Positions 1-6,845 of a stretch of DNA of 46,362 nt are shown piece by piece. Every line of letters begins with the position of its first letter. Positions within the stretch are counted from its first letter, which is position 1. A program made the position numbers and the translations under genes. Below the pieces are notes generated by a model. That model worked only from the letters and a program-made list of their open reading frames with translations. It was not told the origin of the DNA and did not search any database. This stretch comes from Salipiger aestuarii (lineage in GTDB: Bacteria > Pseudomonadota > Alphaproteobacteria > Rhodobacterales > Rhodobacteraceae), in assembly GCF_003259905.1 (NCBI RefSeq), contig NZ_QLMG01000035.1:1-46362 (forward strand). Reading direction: 5' to 3'.

Positions 1-1
1 C

Positions 2-247
2 CCAGCCGCTCGGGACCGCAATGAAACCTTGCGCGCCACACGTCACTACGGCCGGGCGTTCTGGAAGCGGTGGACGGGATACCACGCCCGCAGCCGCGCT
101 GAGGCCAAGATGCGCTGCCTCAAGGCCTTCGGCGAGCGGATCGCCGCGAGAGACCCAGACCGCCAAACCGCCGAAATCCACATCCGCGTCGCACTCATCA
201 ACCGCTTCAATGCCCTCGGCACCGCCGAGATCGTCCGCGTGACCTGA
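2..247 (+). CDS. IS5-type transposase, C-terminal part (5' end outside window)
   Basis: The reading frame is open from the first bases of the window and ends in TGA at 245-247, giving about 81 residues. The segment WKRWTGYHARSRAEAKMRC followed by a conserved basic tail (LKAFGERIAARDPDRQ) is what I recognise as the C-terminal end of an IS5-group DDE transposase common in Rhodobacteraceae. The conserved Glu of the DDE triad is probably the E in SRAEAKMRC, but I infer this from family knowledge. An inverted-repeat-like end follows 35 bases downstream. No internal stop is visible, so the copy may be intact outside the window. A relic of a similar element lies at 46175-46362. Confidence 0.8.
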   Translation, partial: PAARDRNETLRATRHYGRAFWKRWTGYHARSRAEAKMRCLKAFGERIAARDPDRQTAEIHIRVALINRFNALGTAEIVRVT

Positions 248-275
248 GCCAGAAGGGGAAAGGAGAAGTCACGCC

Positions 276-953
276 TCAAGCCGCCTTTCTGCAACAATGC
301 CGCGCAGTTGCGTGTTTCGCGAGACGAAGGAAGTTGTCGCGGGCGAGTGCTACCGTCCCATCGAAGGTGCCGAAGTCGCCCGACTGATAGCTGACGCCTC
401 GATGATGGTGGATTGTGATCCCCTCAGGGCTGAACTCGATGCGGCTTTCGGTGTTGGAAAAGCGGCGGATCACCTTATTCAGGTGAGGCAAATGCCAGTT
501 GATTGGATGGGATGGCTCATCCATCGTACTTTCGGTGATCTCGACTCGCTTCTCGGCATTCTGCCAATACTCCGGGTTTCTCTCGCCTACGAGCGCGTCG
601 GTATTCCAACTGCCATCGCGGACGAGGAACGAGCGAGCGGGAAACGAACCGGCGAACCCCGTCAGCCCTTGCTTACAGATGACGTTTAGCCACGTCCGAT
701 CCTGCGCGACGAAATGCGTCGGCACTATGCCGTCAATGCTATGCTCGAAAAAGTAAGTAGAGGACGGGTTAAGGCCGACGACATAGCGCGGCGTCAGGTG
801 GACGACCGCGAACGTCCGCGTGTGGCGAGGGGTCTGGTCGATGAAGTCGAACGCCCGGACAAGCGCCGCGCCGAGAGCGGGCGACACGTCAATCCATTCT
901 GGTTCGACGGGCGGCTGTGGCATCTTGGCCGTGGTGAAGGCGATCTCGTGCAT
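276..953 (-). CDS. Hypothetical protein, 3' end replaced by IS sequence
   Basis: This 225-residue frame starts at ATG (951-953) and runs leftward behind the toxin-antitoxin pair, 49 bases after the toxin-candidate frame ends. I do not recognise the family. It has no signal peptide or membrane segment and has mixed alpha/beta composition with several Trp residues. The last eight residues (RHCCRKAA) and the stop are encoded by the IS inverted repeat and the DNA inside the element, so the natural C-terminus has been lost. It may be a third gene of the toxin-antitoxin operon or an unrelated island gene. Whether the truncated product works is unknown. Confidence 0.6.
   Translation of the reverse strand: MHEIAFTTAKMPQPPVEPEWIDVSPALGAALVRAFDFIDQTPRHTRTFAVVHLTPRYVVGLNPSSTYFFEHSIDGIVPTHFVAQDRTWLNVICKQGLTGFAGSFPARSFLVRDGSWNTDALVGERNPEYWQNAEKRVEITESTMDEPSHPINWHLPHLNKVIRRFSNTESRIEFSPEGITIHHHRGVSYQSGDFGTFDGTVALARDNFLRLAKHATARHCCRKAA
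283..301. repeat. Right terminal inverted repeat of the IS5-type element
   Basis: The sequence GCCTTTCTGCAACAATGCC lies just past the transposase stop. Read on the minus strand it begins GGC and contains TTGTTGCAGAAAGGC, the typical outward end of IS5-group elements. The matching left end is outside the window, so the exact boundary and any target duplication cannot be fixed. A degenerate version of the same end is at 46175-46190 (12 of 16 bases agree). Confidence 0.6.
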
Positions 954-1002
954 CGGCCATGATATGCGGCCTCGCCGCCGCGATGGGCCAGCGAAAGTTT
1001 CC

Positions 1003-1887
1003 CTAAAATTTGGGGGCGCCAGCTAAGTCGTTGCCGTAACGCAATTCTTTCCGAGAACGGGGCTTTTCGGAGCGCGCAACACCGATCAGGATGACGTGGG
1101 GTCTTGCGCACGACATACCAAATGTAGCGTGGGCGTTTAAACGAGCCGGCACATTTGGTAGCCGAAGAATCAGATCAGCGGACCCCGTTCCGGTTCCCCG
1201 GCGGCGGGCCTCGGCCTCGCGTTCTTCAAGCACTTCGCGCCACATCTCGTAAGTCGATGCGACCATCTGTTCGAGTTCGTCGAGCGTGTAGAGATCGACG
1301 CCTTCATCCGTGAACAAGCGCGCCGCACGACGGTCGCCATCAGGATCAGCGAACCGCACGATGCCGAGGCGCACATCAGCAAAGTCCTCGTCAGCCGCTC
1401 GAATGCGCTCGTGCATCATGGAGAAGGCGAACCGACGTCCATCAGCAGTCAAGCCACGGGCGCGGCGAGGTTCAATGAAGATTGCATGTGCCTGTTCGTC
1501 GATAGCGAGGATCATGGGCAGCCAGAATGTCACCTTGCGACCGACGCCCATCGAAAGAGGAAAGAACTCCTGCTTCCGACCCATGACACGGCCAGACGCC
1601 GCAAAGTCGTGAAGGCCGCGCGCGACCCGCTTGTTGTGAACGCGCTCGACTTCGGACCGGCACCGCTTGTCCAATTTCGCCTCGATCACCGACCACGAAG
1701 TCGGCGGGGCGGAACCGAAAGCAAGCCCCGGCTGAATGTTGAAGATGTCGTCAAAACAGGACCGCAACGGGTTGTAGGAAAACGGCGGACGCCCGCCCTT
1801 CATCTGCTCCAAGCTCTTGCGCTTCATGTCGTCGGGCTGAGGCGCAATCCGAGCAAGGTCGATGTCAGGCAATAGGCGTATCGTCAC
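1003..1887 (-). CDS. Putative toxin partner of Panacea antitoxin (SocB-like candidate)
   Basis: The 294-residue protein starts at ATG (1885-1887), inside the 3' end of the upstream antitoxin gene; the two overlap by 23 bases, typical of a translationally coupled toxin-antitoxin pair. It is soluble, with a conserved-looking core (GRKVTFWLPMILAIDEQ, ARGLTADGRRFAFSMMHERI) and a coiled, Glu/Arg-rich segment near residues 215-235. The core resembles my memory of SocB-type proteins, the Caulobacter toxins that bind the DNA sliding clamp and are controlled by the SocA antitoxin, but no search was possible. The last 60 or so residues look unlike the rest. In the +1 frame at about 1170-1200 the protein would end in GEPERGPLI and a stop, so a frameshift or sequencing error near the run of G residues is possible. 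Confidence 0.6.
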   Translation of the reverse strand: MTIRLLPDIDLARIAPQPDDMKRKSLEQMKGGRPPFSYNPLRSCFDDIFNIQPGLAFGSAPPTSWSVIEAKLDKRCRSEVERVHNKRVARGLHDFAASGRVMGRKQEFFPLSMGVGRKVTFWLPMILAIDEQAHAIFIEPRRARGLTADGRRFAFSMMHERIRAADEDFADVRLGIVRFADPDGDRRAARLFTDEGVDLYTLDELEQMVASTYEMWREVLEEREAEARRRGTGTGSADLILRLPNVPARLNAHATFGMSCARPHVILIGVARSEKPRSRKELRYGNDLAGAPKF

Positions 1888-2413
1888 TGGGCGGTTCTCC
1901 TGCGCGAGGACTAGCGTTGAGGGACACCTTGTGGTGTTGGAATCGGTCTAGGATCACATTATCCGGTATCCGCATTCCAAAAGCGACGTCCGTTCTCGCT
2001 TTGTCCACCACGAAGGACCACGGCGAGTCCTTTGCATGGGAAAGGTCAACAAGCCGTCCAGCAGACATTGGCCCGAAATGGCGCACCACGTCAGAAACGA
2101 GATCGACGACAGCCATGTCATCAGGTTTCGGCAGATCGCGGGTCTTGCCTGTCAACGGGTCTTGCTTCACCGCGCGAACAACAATCGGTTCGGAACCATT
2201 CTGCTTGAAAGCGCGATAGACGGCAGGATGCACAGGGCCGTATTGCCACGCCTCGAAGTAGCCCGAGACAAGTGGCCCTTTGCCCTTCTTTAGGTGAATG
2301 CCGTGGGCGAAGTAGAGCAACTTCTGGAGCGCGAGGTTGCTGATCTTAATGCCGCGCCGATCCGCCTCGTCAAGCATGAGGTTCGCTATCGCTCTTGGAT
2401 CGTATGGGCTCAT
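1865..2413 (-). CDS. Panacea-domain (DUF4065, SocA/GepA-like) antitoxin
   Basis: This 182-residue protein starts at ATG (2411-2413). Residues 8-60 carry the hallmark of the Panacea/DUF4065 family: helix, KISNLALQKLLYFAHGIHL, then a Gly-containing turn and YFEAWQYGPVHPAVYRAFK. Family members act as antitoxins for many unrelated toxins. In the Caulobacter SocAB system the homologue is a proteolytic adaptor that delivers the toxin SocB to ClpXP. Being first in the operon and overlapping the next gene fits an antitoxin-first module. A candidate promoter lies at 2457-2486, between this gene and tRNA-Thr. The C-terminal 25 residues are Pro/Ser-rich and probably disordered. Confidence 0.85.
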   Translation of the reverse strand: MSPYDPRAIANLMLDEADRRGIKISNLALQKLLYFAHGIHLKKGKGPLVSGYFEAWQYGPVHPAVYRAFKQNGSEPIVVRAVKQDPLTGKTRDLPKPDDMAVVDLVSDVVRHFGPMSAGRLVDLSHAKDSPWSFVVDKARTDVAFGMRIPDNVILDRFQHHKVSLNASPRAGEPPSDDTPIA

Positions 2414-2456
2414 CGCCTCATTCTCGCAGCCTCATGTTCTCATTTTGTTCGCGCGT

Positions 2457-2486
2457 ATAATGCACGAAGTTAGGGTGATTTGGCAA
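2457..2486 (-). promoter_or_regulatory. Candidate sigma-70 promoter of the toxin-antitoxin operon
   Basis: On the minus strand TTGCCA (2486-2481) is followed after 18 bases by CATTAT (2462-2457), about 44 bases before the antitoxin start codon. It sits just after the 3' end of tRNA-Thr. Found by eye only. Confidence 0.35.
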
Positions 2487-2495
2487 GGAGGAGAG

Positions 2496-2571
2496 TGGTG
2501 CCCCATGACGGACTCGAACCGCCGACCTTGTCCTTACGAAGGACCTGCTCTACCAGCTGAGCTAATGGGGC
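2496..2571 (-). tRNA. tRNA-Thr (anticodon CGT)
   Basis: The minus strand folds as a complete cloverleaf. The acceptor stem is GCCCCAT/ATGGGGC, the D-arm GCTC/GAGC, the anticodon loop TTCGTAA with anticodon CGT (threonine, codon ACG), and the T-arm carries GGTTCGAGT. Discriminator A is followed by a genomically encoded CCA (2498-2496). The outermost pair of the anticodon stem (G-A) is mismatched. It marks the inner edge of the accessory region and lies close to a partial tRNA copy at 2708-2747. Confidence 0.93.
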
Positions 2572-2607
2572 ATCCTGATGGTCCGAGATACCTGCGGCCT
2601 GTGATCT

Positions 2608-2634
2608 TTGCAAGACAGTACATCAGTCTTGCAA
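2608..2634. repeat. Perfect 9-bp inverted repeat near tRNA-Thr
   Basis: TTGCAAGAC (2608-2616) and GTCTTGCAA (2626-2634) are exact reverse complements around a 9-base spacer. It lies between the intact tRNA and the tRNA fragment. It could be a weak terminator, an operator or an integrase arm site; the sequence alone does not decide. Confidence 0.5.
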
Positions 2635-2707
2635 GACCCTTTTAAACTCGTTCCTTGTTTCCGCCTAACGTCTTGGTCTTCCGCCGATATTTACCGCATC
2701 AGCCGCG

Positions 2708-2747
2708 CATTACGAAGCAGTTGTTCTGCCAGCTGAGCTATTTGGGC
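2708..2747 (-). pseudogene. 5' half of a tRNA-Thr-like gene (relic)
   Basis: On the minus strand the sequence runs GCCCAAATAGCTCAGCTGGC, then an anticodon arm reading CTGCTTCGTAA. It keeps the acceptor 5' strand, the D-arm and the CGT anticodon loop, then stops resembling a tRNA right after the loop: the expected 3' anticodon strand GCAGT and the T-arm are missing. It has the same orientation as the intact tRNA-Thr 136 bases away. The abrupt end at the anticodon loop is what site-specific recombination within a tRNA can leave. Confidence 0.65.
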
Positions 2748-2834
2748 CGCGCGGGGGGTCGTTTAACCGCCAAAGCTGGTGCGCGCAAGCCGGAATCATC
2801 GCAAGATGTCGCCCCGGTCGGCCTTGCAAAATGA

Positions 2835-2864
2835 CCCGGCGGATCCGGGAGGTGATCCGCCGGG
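2835..2864 (-). terminator. Rho-independent-type terminator of the haloperoxidase gene
   Basis: An exact 11-bp inverted repeat (CCCGGCGGATC / GATCCGCCGGG) with an 8-base loop lies 25 bases past the haloperoxidase stop codon. On the minus strand it is followed by TCATTTTGC, a short T-rich tract. Apart from this hairpin, the tRNA-like relic and the 9-bp repeat, I see no gene in 2572-2889. Confidence 0.7.
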
Positions 2865-2889
2865 CCGGGGTCGCGTCGGTCCAGGACTG

Positions 2890-4938
2890 TCAGGCCGGCA
2901 CGGGCGCTTGCGCCGCACGCGACAACCAGGCGGCGTAATCGACGGGGCGTCCATTCTTGCCGAAAATCGTGACGCTGACCGCGTGGCCGGTGCCTTCGAT
3001 CAGCACGCGATCACCGTCGTAGCTGACGAAGCGCATGCTGACCGGCTCGGGGTAGGTCAGCATCTGTTCTTGCAGGATGGTCACCGCCATCCGTTCCCCC
3101 AGACGCAGGCTTTCATAATAGTCGGTGTAAAAATGCACCCCCGCCATGTCGCGCCCGATCGCGATGTTCGCCGCCAGCTTGTCCAGTTCGCCCTGGATCG
3201 TCAGGCGGGTCTGATCTGTCGCATCGACGAGCTTTGTGCCGCTGCGGTCGAAATCGACCTTGGCGCCGTCTGCCACGACGTTGGGTTCGACCGAGCAGCC
3301 AAGCCCGACGCTGTCCATCAGCCGTTCCGTCCAGCCGTCCGGCGTGGTGAACATCTCGAAGAACGCCTTGAGCACGGTGACGCAGGCTCCGGCGACGGTG
3401 GCATGCCCGGCACCATAGGACGGATGCATCGGAGACCCTTCGATAAAGGCCATGGGCAGGAGGTGGCTCAGCGCGGCCTCATGGCCGAGACCGGTGAGTG
3501 GATAGCTGCCATCCCGCGCCGCATGGGTCGCAAGCTGTGCGGCGTTGTGGGCCGCGACGGGCGCCATAAGCCCGGCCTTGTCCAGGTTCAGGTACATCGT
3601 GCGAAGCTGGGCCCGCATCGCGGTCGTAAGCTTGCCGGGCGCTCCGCTTGCGACCTTGTCCACCATCGCCGCCAGCCGCTCGGGGCGTCCGCGGCGGTGG
3701 ATGTTGAATTTCTGCCGCCGCACCGCCTTGAGGGCGCGCGACGACACTTCGGAGATCAGCGCAAGCATGTGCGGGCCGCCGAATGTCGCAAAGGCAGCGC
3801 GGCTTTTGCCCGTGCCCTCGGGAAAGCCGCTGTCAAACCCCGCGCCCTGAACCAACAGCACAAGCGCCGCGTTCAGATAGGCCTGATACAGCTGGTCGAC
3901 CCGGACATAAGATGCCAGCTGACGCGGTGTGGTGATGAATCGGCGCCCCGCATCGGCGGTTTGCAAGTCCTTGATGTCGGCCCCCATCTGCACGTCGAAC
4001 CAGCTGTTGAAATCGACCATATGATCGACGCCGGGGGCAAGGGAGGCGACGCGCTGGTCGATGGTATTCGCCCCATAGGAAATCAGCCCCTCACGGGTCT
4101 CCTGCGGGCAGGTGCCGGTCCCGACCAGCAGAAACTGCGACAGGTAGGGGCCGGTTTGGGCGCCCGGGGTCGACCCTCTGAACATGGTCTGCGGCGTGAA
4201 TGCGCCGGTCTGGTCAAAACGCGCGGCACGGCGGTCGGCCTGGCGCGGGGTCAGGCCATCAAGCACGGTCCGGGCATTCAGAAAGGCCAGGCGGCCAAGG
4301 CCCGTGAACGCGGCGTGGGCGGACAGCCCGGCCGGGGCGAACGCCGTGCCGCCGGCGGAAATCTCGGAGAACGGCACGTCGCGCAGCAGTGCAAGCGCAT
4401 AGACCTCGGCCATCTCGGCGGTCAGCTCCTCCGACCCAAGCGCGGGCGCGGCATCCATCGCGATGTCGGACGCATCGGCACCTTGCAGGTCATAGACATG
4501 CCCCGCGCGGGGGCTTTCCCAGGCCCGCACCGTCAGCGGCGCACCGTCGCGCCGGGTACAGCGCCAGCCAAGCGCGTATTCGGGGCGGGGTTTGTAGCTG
4601 TAGGGGGTGTTGCCGCCCGGCGCGAGGCCTGCCTGCGGCCCCAGCGGCACATCGAACGCATGGGGCAGGCCGGGCCTGTCGGGTTCGGTGATCGCGGTGA
4701 CGAAGGCATGAAATGCCTTGGGGTCGACGAACCCGTCGCTGTCATGGGGCAGCCCTTTGGTGAAGCTCAGCGGCCAGACTTCGGCGTGACGGGTCTCTTC
4801 GCCATTTGTCGGGGTCGCTTGGGGCGCGCGGCTTGCGGCGATCAGCGCGGCGGTTTCGCGGATTTCGCAGGATTTGAGATGCCGGTCGCCGGTCGCGGCG
4901 GGGCGCGCAAGGTATTCGTAATCTCTGAAGTCGTCCAT
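2890..4938 (-). CDS. Vanadium-dependent haloperoxidase
   Basis: This 682-residue protein of the PAP2/haloperoxidase superfamily is expected to oxidise bromide or iodide (perhaps chloride) with hydrogen peroxide. The vanadate pocket can be read directly: K410 and R418 in KFNIHRRGRPE, G511-H512 in HPSYGAGHATVAG, and R596 and H602 in IGRDMAGVHFYTD. The K-to-R spacing of eight matches algal bromoperoxidases. The Ser that precedes Gly-His in seaweed enzymes is Ala510 here. No signal peptide is visible, so a cytosolic or non-classically exported enzyme is likely. The start at 4938 has GAGG four bases upstream; an alternative ATG at 4947 adds three residues. The gene diverges from a SARP-like regulator across 274 bases that hold the promoters of both. 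Confidence 0.9.
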   Translation of the reverse strand: MDDFRDYEYLARPAATGDRHLKSCEIRETAALIAASRAPQATPTNGEETRHAEVWPLSFTKGLPHDSDGFVDPKAFHAFVTAITEPDRPGLPHAFDVPLGPQAGLAPGGNTPYSYKPRPEYALGWRCTRRDGAPLTVRAWESPRAGHVYDLQGADASDIAMDAAPALGSEELTAEMAEVYALALLRDVPFSEISAGGTAFAPAGLSAHAAFTGLGRLAFLNARTVLDGLTPRQADRRAARFDQTGAFTPQTMFRGSTPGAQTGPYLSQFLLVGTGTCPQETREGLISYGANTIDQRVASLAPGVDHMVDFNSWFDVQMGADIKDLQTADAGRRFITTPRQLASYVRVDQLYQAYLNAALVLLVQGAGFDSGFPEGTGKSRAAFATFGGPHMLALISEVSSRALKAVRRQKFNIHRRGRPERLAAMVDKVASGAPGKLTTAMRAQLRTMYLNLDKAGLMAPVAAHNAAQLATHAARDGSYPLTGLGHEAALSHLLPMAFIEGSPMHPSYGAGHATVAGACVTVLKAFFEMFTTPDGWTERLMDSVGLGCSVEPNVVADGAKVDFDRSGTKLVDATDQTRLTIQGELDKLAANIAIGRDMAGVHFYTDYYESLRLGERMAVTILQEQMLTYPEPVSMRFVSYDGDRVLIEGTGHAVSVTIFGKNGRPVDYAAWLSRAAQAPVPA

Positions 4939-5212
4939 GGTCCTCATCCTCGCTGTCGGCCCGATCTGGCAGCGTTTCGGGCGTTGATTCGCATCCGTGA
5001 ACCCATTGGCGGTGAAGGGCGCACGCCAACCGGACGCAAGCCCGGCTTGAAGCCAGCATCGGATGCCGCAGGGGAAACGCGGGGGAACGACACGGGCGCC
5101 AAGGGGGAAAAAAGCGGGAAAACCGCCTTTTGTCCGGATTTGCCGGTTTGACATCGCCTTCCCAAGGGTAAACCTTTTGGTAACGATTTGGTCAGGTGTG
5201 TAGGGGACGGGA

Positions 5213-6829
5213 ATGAAGCGTGGGACCGGCAGGTACAGGTTGCGCCTTTTTGGCCCGTTCGAACTTGGCACGCCGGGGGGCGAGATCCTGTCGCTGGGCC
5301 GCAAGGCGCAGGCGCTGATCGCCATACTTGCCATCCACCGCGGCCGCGCGGTGCCACGGGGGCGGCTTCAGGATCTGCTCTGGTCGCTGAGCGGGCCGGC
5401 ACACGGGCGCGACAGCCTCAAGAAATGCCTGCGCCAGCTGCGCGAGGCGCTCGGCGAAGACCTGCTGGTGATGCGCGCCGACGGCGTGGCCCTGCGCACC
5501 GACGCGCTGGCCTGCGACCTGGACGCAGCCGAAGACGGCGCGATGTTCCTGGAAGGGCTGGAGGTCTGCGATCCCGAATTCGACGACTGGCTGCGCGACA
5601 TGCGTGTCCGGCTGACCGCATGCCCCCGACCGGCCCGGAAGGAAAGCGCCCCGGATCGCGCCCGGCTCCGGATCGCGGTCGGCCCGCCGCGCACCCTGCC
5701 ACAGGATCTGGCGGCCGAGATGGCGGCCGGCTTTCTGCTGGGGCGGCTGGTCACGCTGCTGTCGCAGAACGATCTTGTCGAAGTCAGCGATCTGCGCGCC
5801 GCCGATCTTCAAAGCCTCGGTGGGGCGGATGTGCGCCTGGCCAGCCGCGCGATGACGTCCGACGGGCAGACCTGCCTGCAACTGGCGCTGATCGGTGTGG
5901 CGGGGGGCGAGGTGATCTGGTCCGGCGAACTGGTGCTGGCCGCCGATGCGGTGGGCCGCCGCGATGTGCTGGCGGGCACCGTCGCCCGGCTGGCGGGCGA
6001 GATCGAACGCGCCGCCTGTCGCCATGACCACGGCGCCAATGCCGAAACCCGTGTCGCGTCGCGCCTGATGCTGGACGGGATCGAACGCCTGTTCCGGCTG
6101 GGACCGCAGAACACCGCCATCGCGGTGGACCGGTTCCGCAGCGCCATCGCCGTCGAACCGCGAGGCAGTTTTCAGGCCTGGCTGGCCTTTACCGCCGCGT
6201 TCCGGCTTGAGCAGAGCAAGGGGCGCGACGCGCCTGCGCTGCGCGAAGAGGTGGTCGAGCTGACCGCGCAGGCGCTGGAAGCCGCGCCGGACAATCCGCT
6301 TGTGCGCTCGCTTCTGGCGCATGCGAACGGCTTTGTGCTGCGCGATTTCGACCGCGCCAACCGGCTGCTCGCTCCGCTTTCGGGCAGCGATCCGGCCACG
6401 CCGATCTATCATTTCGCACTGTCGATGCTGCGCTTTTACGAAGGCCGCCTTGACGAGGCGTACGCCGCTGCCGCCACGGCCCGAAGGCGGGGCGACAACC
6501 ATCCCTATGCCTATGCCTTTTCGACCGGGCTGTGCATGATCGACCTGTGCCGGGGCGATGCCGGCCGCGCGGTTGTCCATGGGCGCGAGGCGCGCGGACT
6601 GATGCCGGTCCTCGGGCGCCCCTACGAGCCGACGCTGCGCTATCTCACGGCGGCCTATGCCCAGTCGGGTCAGTTGCCCGAGGCCCGCCAAAGCTGGGAC
6701 GAGCTGTGCGGCATCGACCTCGGGAACTGCGCCGAAAACCTGCGCGACCAGGACTTTCCCGTGCCCGCCGAACATGCGCGCGCAGCACTCGGGCGCAGCT
6801 TTCGCGCGCTGGGCGCGGCCGTGACCTGA
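5213..6829 (+). CDS. SARP-like transcriptional regulator with helical-repeat C-terminus
   Basis: The 538-residue protein starts at ATG 5213. Residues 8-90 form an OmpR/SARP-type winged helix, opening with YRLRLFGPFELGTPGG and containing LSLGRKAQALIAILAIHRGR and DSLKKCLRQLREALGE, which is like the DNA-binding part of SARP and CadC-like regulators. A middle region (about 150-280) resembles the alpha/beta segment often found before the repeats in such proteins. Residues 290-530 are helical with TPR-like pairs (AIAVDRFRSAIAVEPRG, ALEAAPDNPLVRSLLAHANG, YEGRLDEAYAAAATARRRG). No membrane segment is seen, so any signal is cytosolic. The haloperoxidase diverges from it and the PAP2-like and protease genes follow closely (16 and 10 bases), so it probably controls this cluster. 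Confidence 0.8.
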   Translation: MKRGTGRYRLRLFGPFELGTPGGEILSLGRKAQALIAILAIHRGRAVPRGRLQDLLWSLSGPAHGRDSLKKCLRQLREALGEDLLVMRADGVALRTDALACDLDAAEDGAMFLEGLEVCDPEFDDWLRDMRVRLTACPRPARKESAPDRARLRIAVGPPRTLPQDLAAEMAAGFLLGRLVTLLSQNDLVEVSDLRAADLQSLGGADVRLASRAMTSDGQTCLQLALIGVAGGEVIWSGELVLAADAVGRRDVLAGTVARLAGEIERAACRHDHGANAETRVASRLMLDGIERLFRLGPQNTAIAVDRFRSAIAVEPRGSFQAWLAFTAAFRLEQSKGRDAPALREEVVELTAQALEAAPDNPLVRSLLAHANGFVLRDFDRANRLLAPLSGSDPATPIYHFALSMLRFYEGRLDEAYAAAATARRRGDNHPYAYAFSTGLCMIDLCRGDAGRAVVHGREARGLMPVLGRPYEPTLRYLTAAYAQSGQLPEARQSWDELCGIDLGNCAENLRDQDFPVPAEHARAALGRSFRALGAAVT

Positions 6830-6845
6830 ACCGAAAGGAAGTTAT

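Noticed and set aside
2779-5151. 790-codon open frame on the plus strand
   Set aside because: It is the antisense of the vanadium haloperoxidase, which has all catalytic motifs. Long antisense frames are expected at this GC content.
2890-5334. Longer haloperoxidase start upstream of 4938
   Set aside because: The extension would run through the divergent promoter region and into the regulator's coding sequence, and lacks family resemblance.
5192-6775. 527-codon open frame on the minus strand
   Set aside because: Antisense of the SARP-like regulator; no recognisable motifs and His/Gln/Arg-biased composition.
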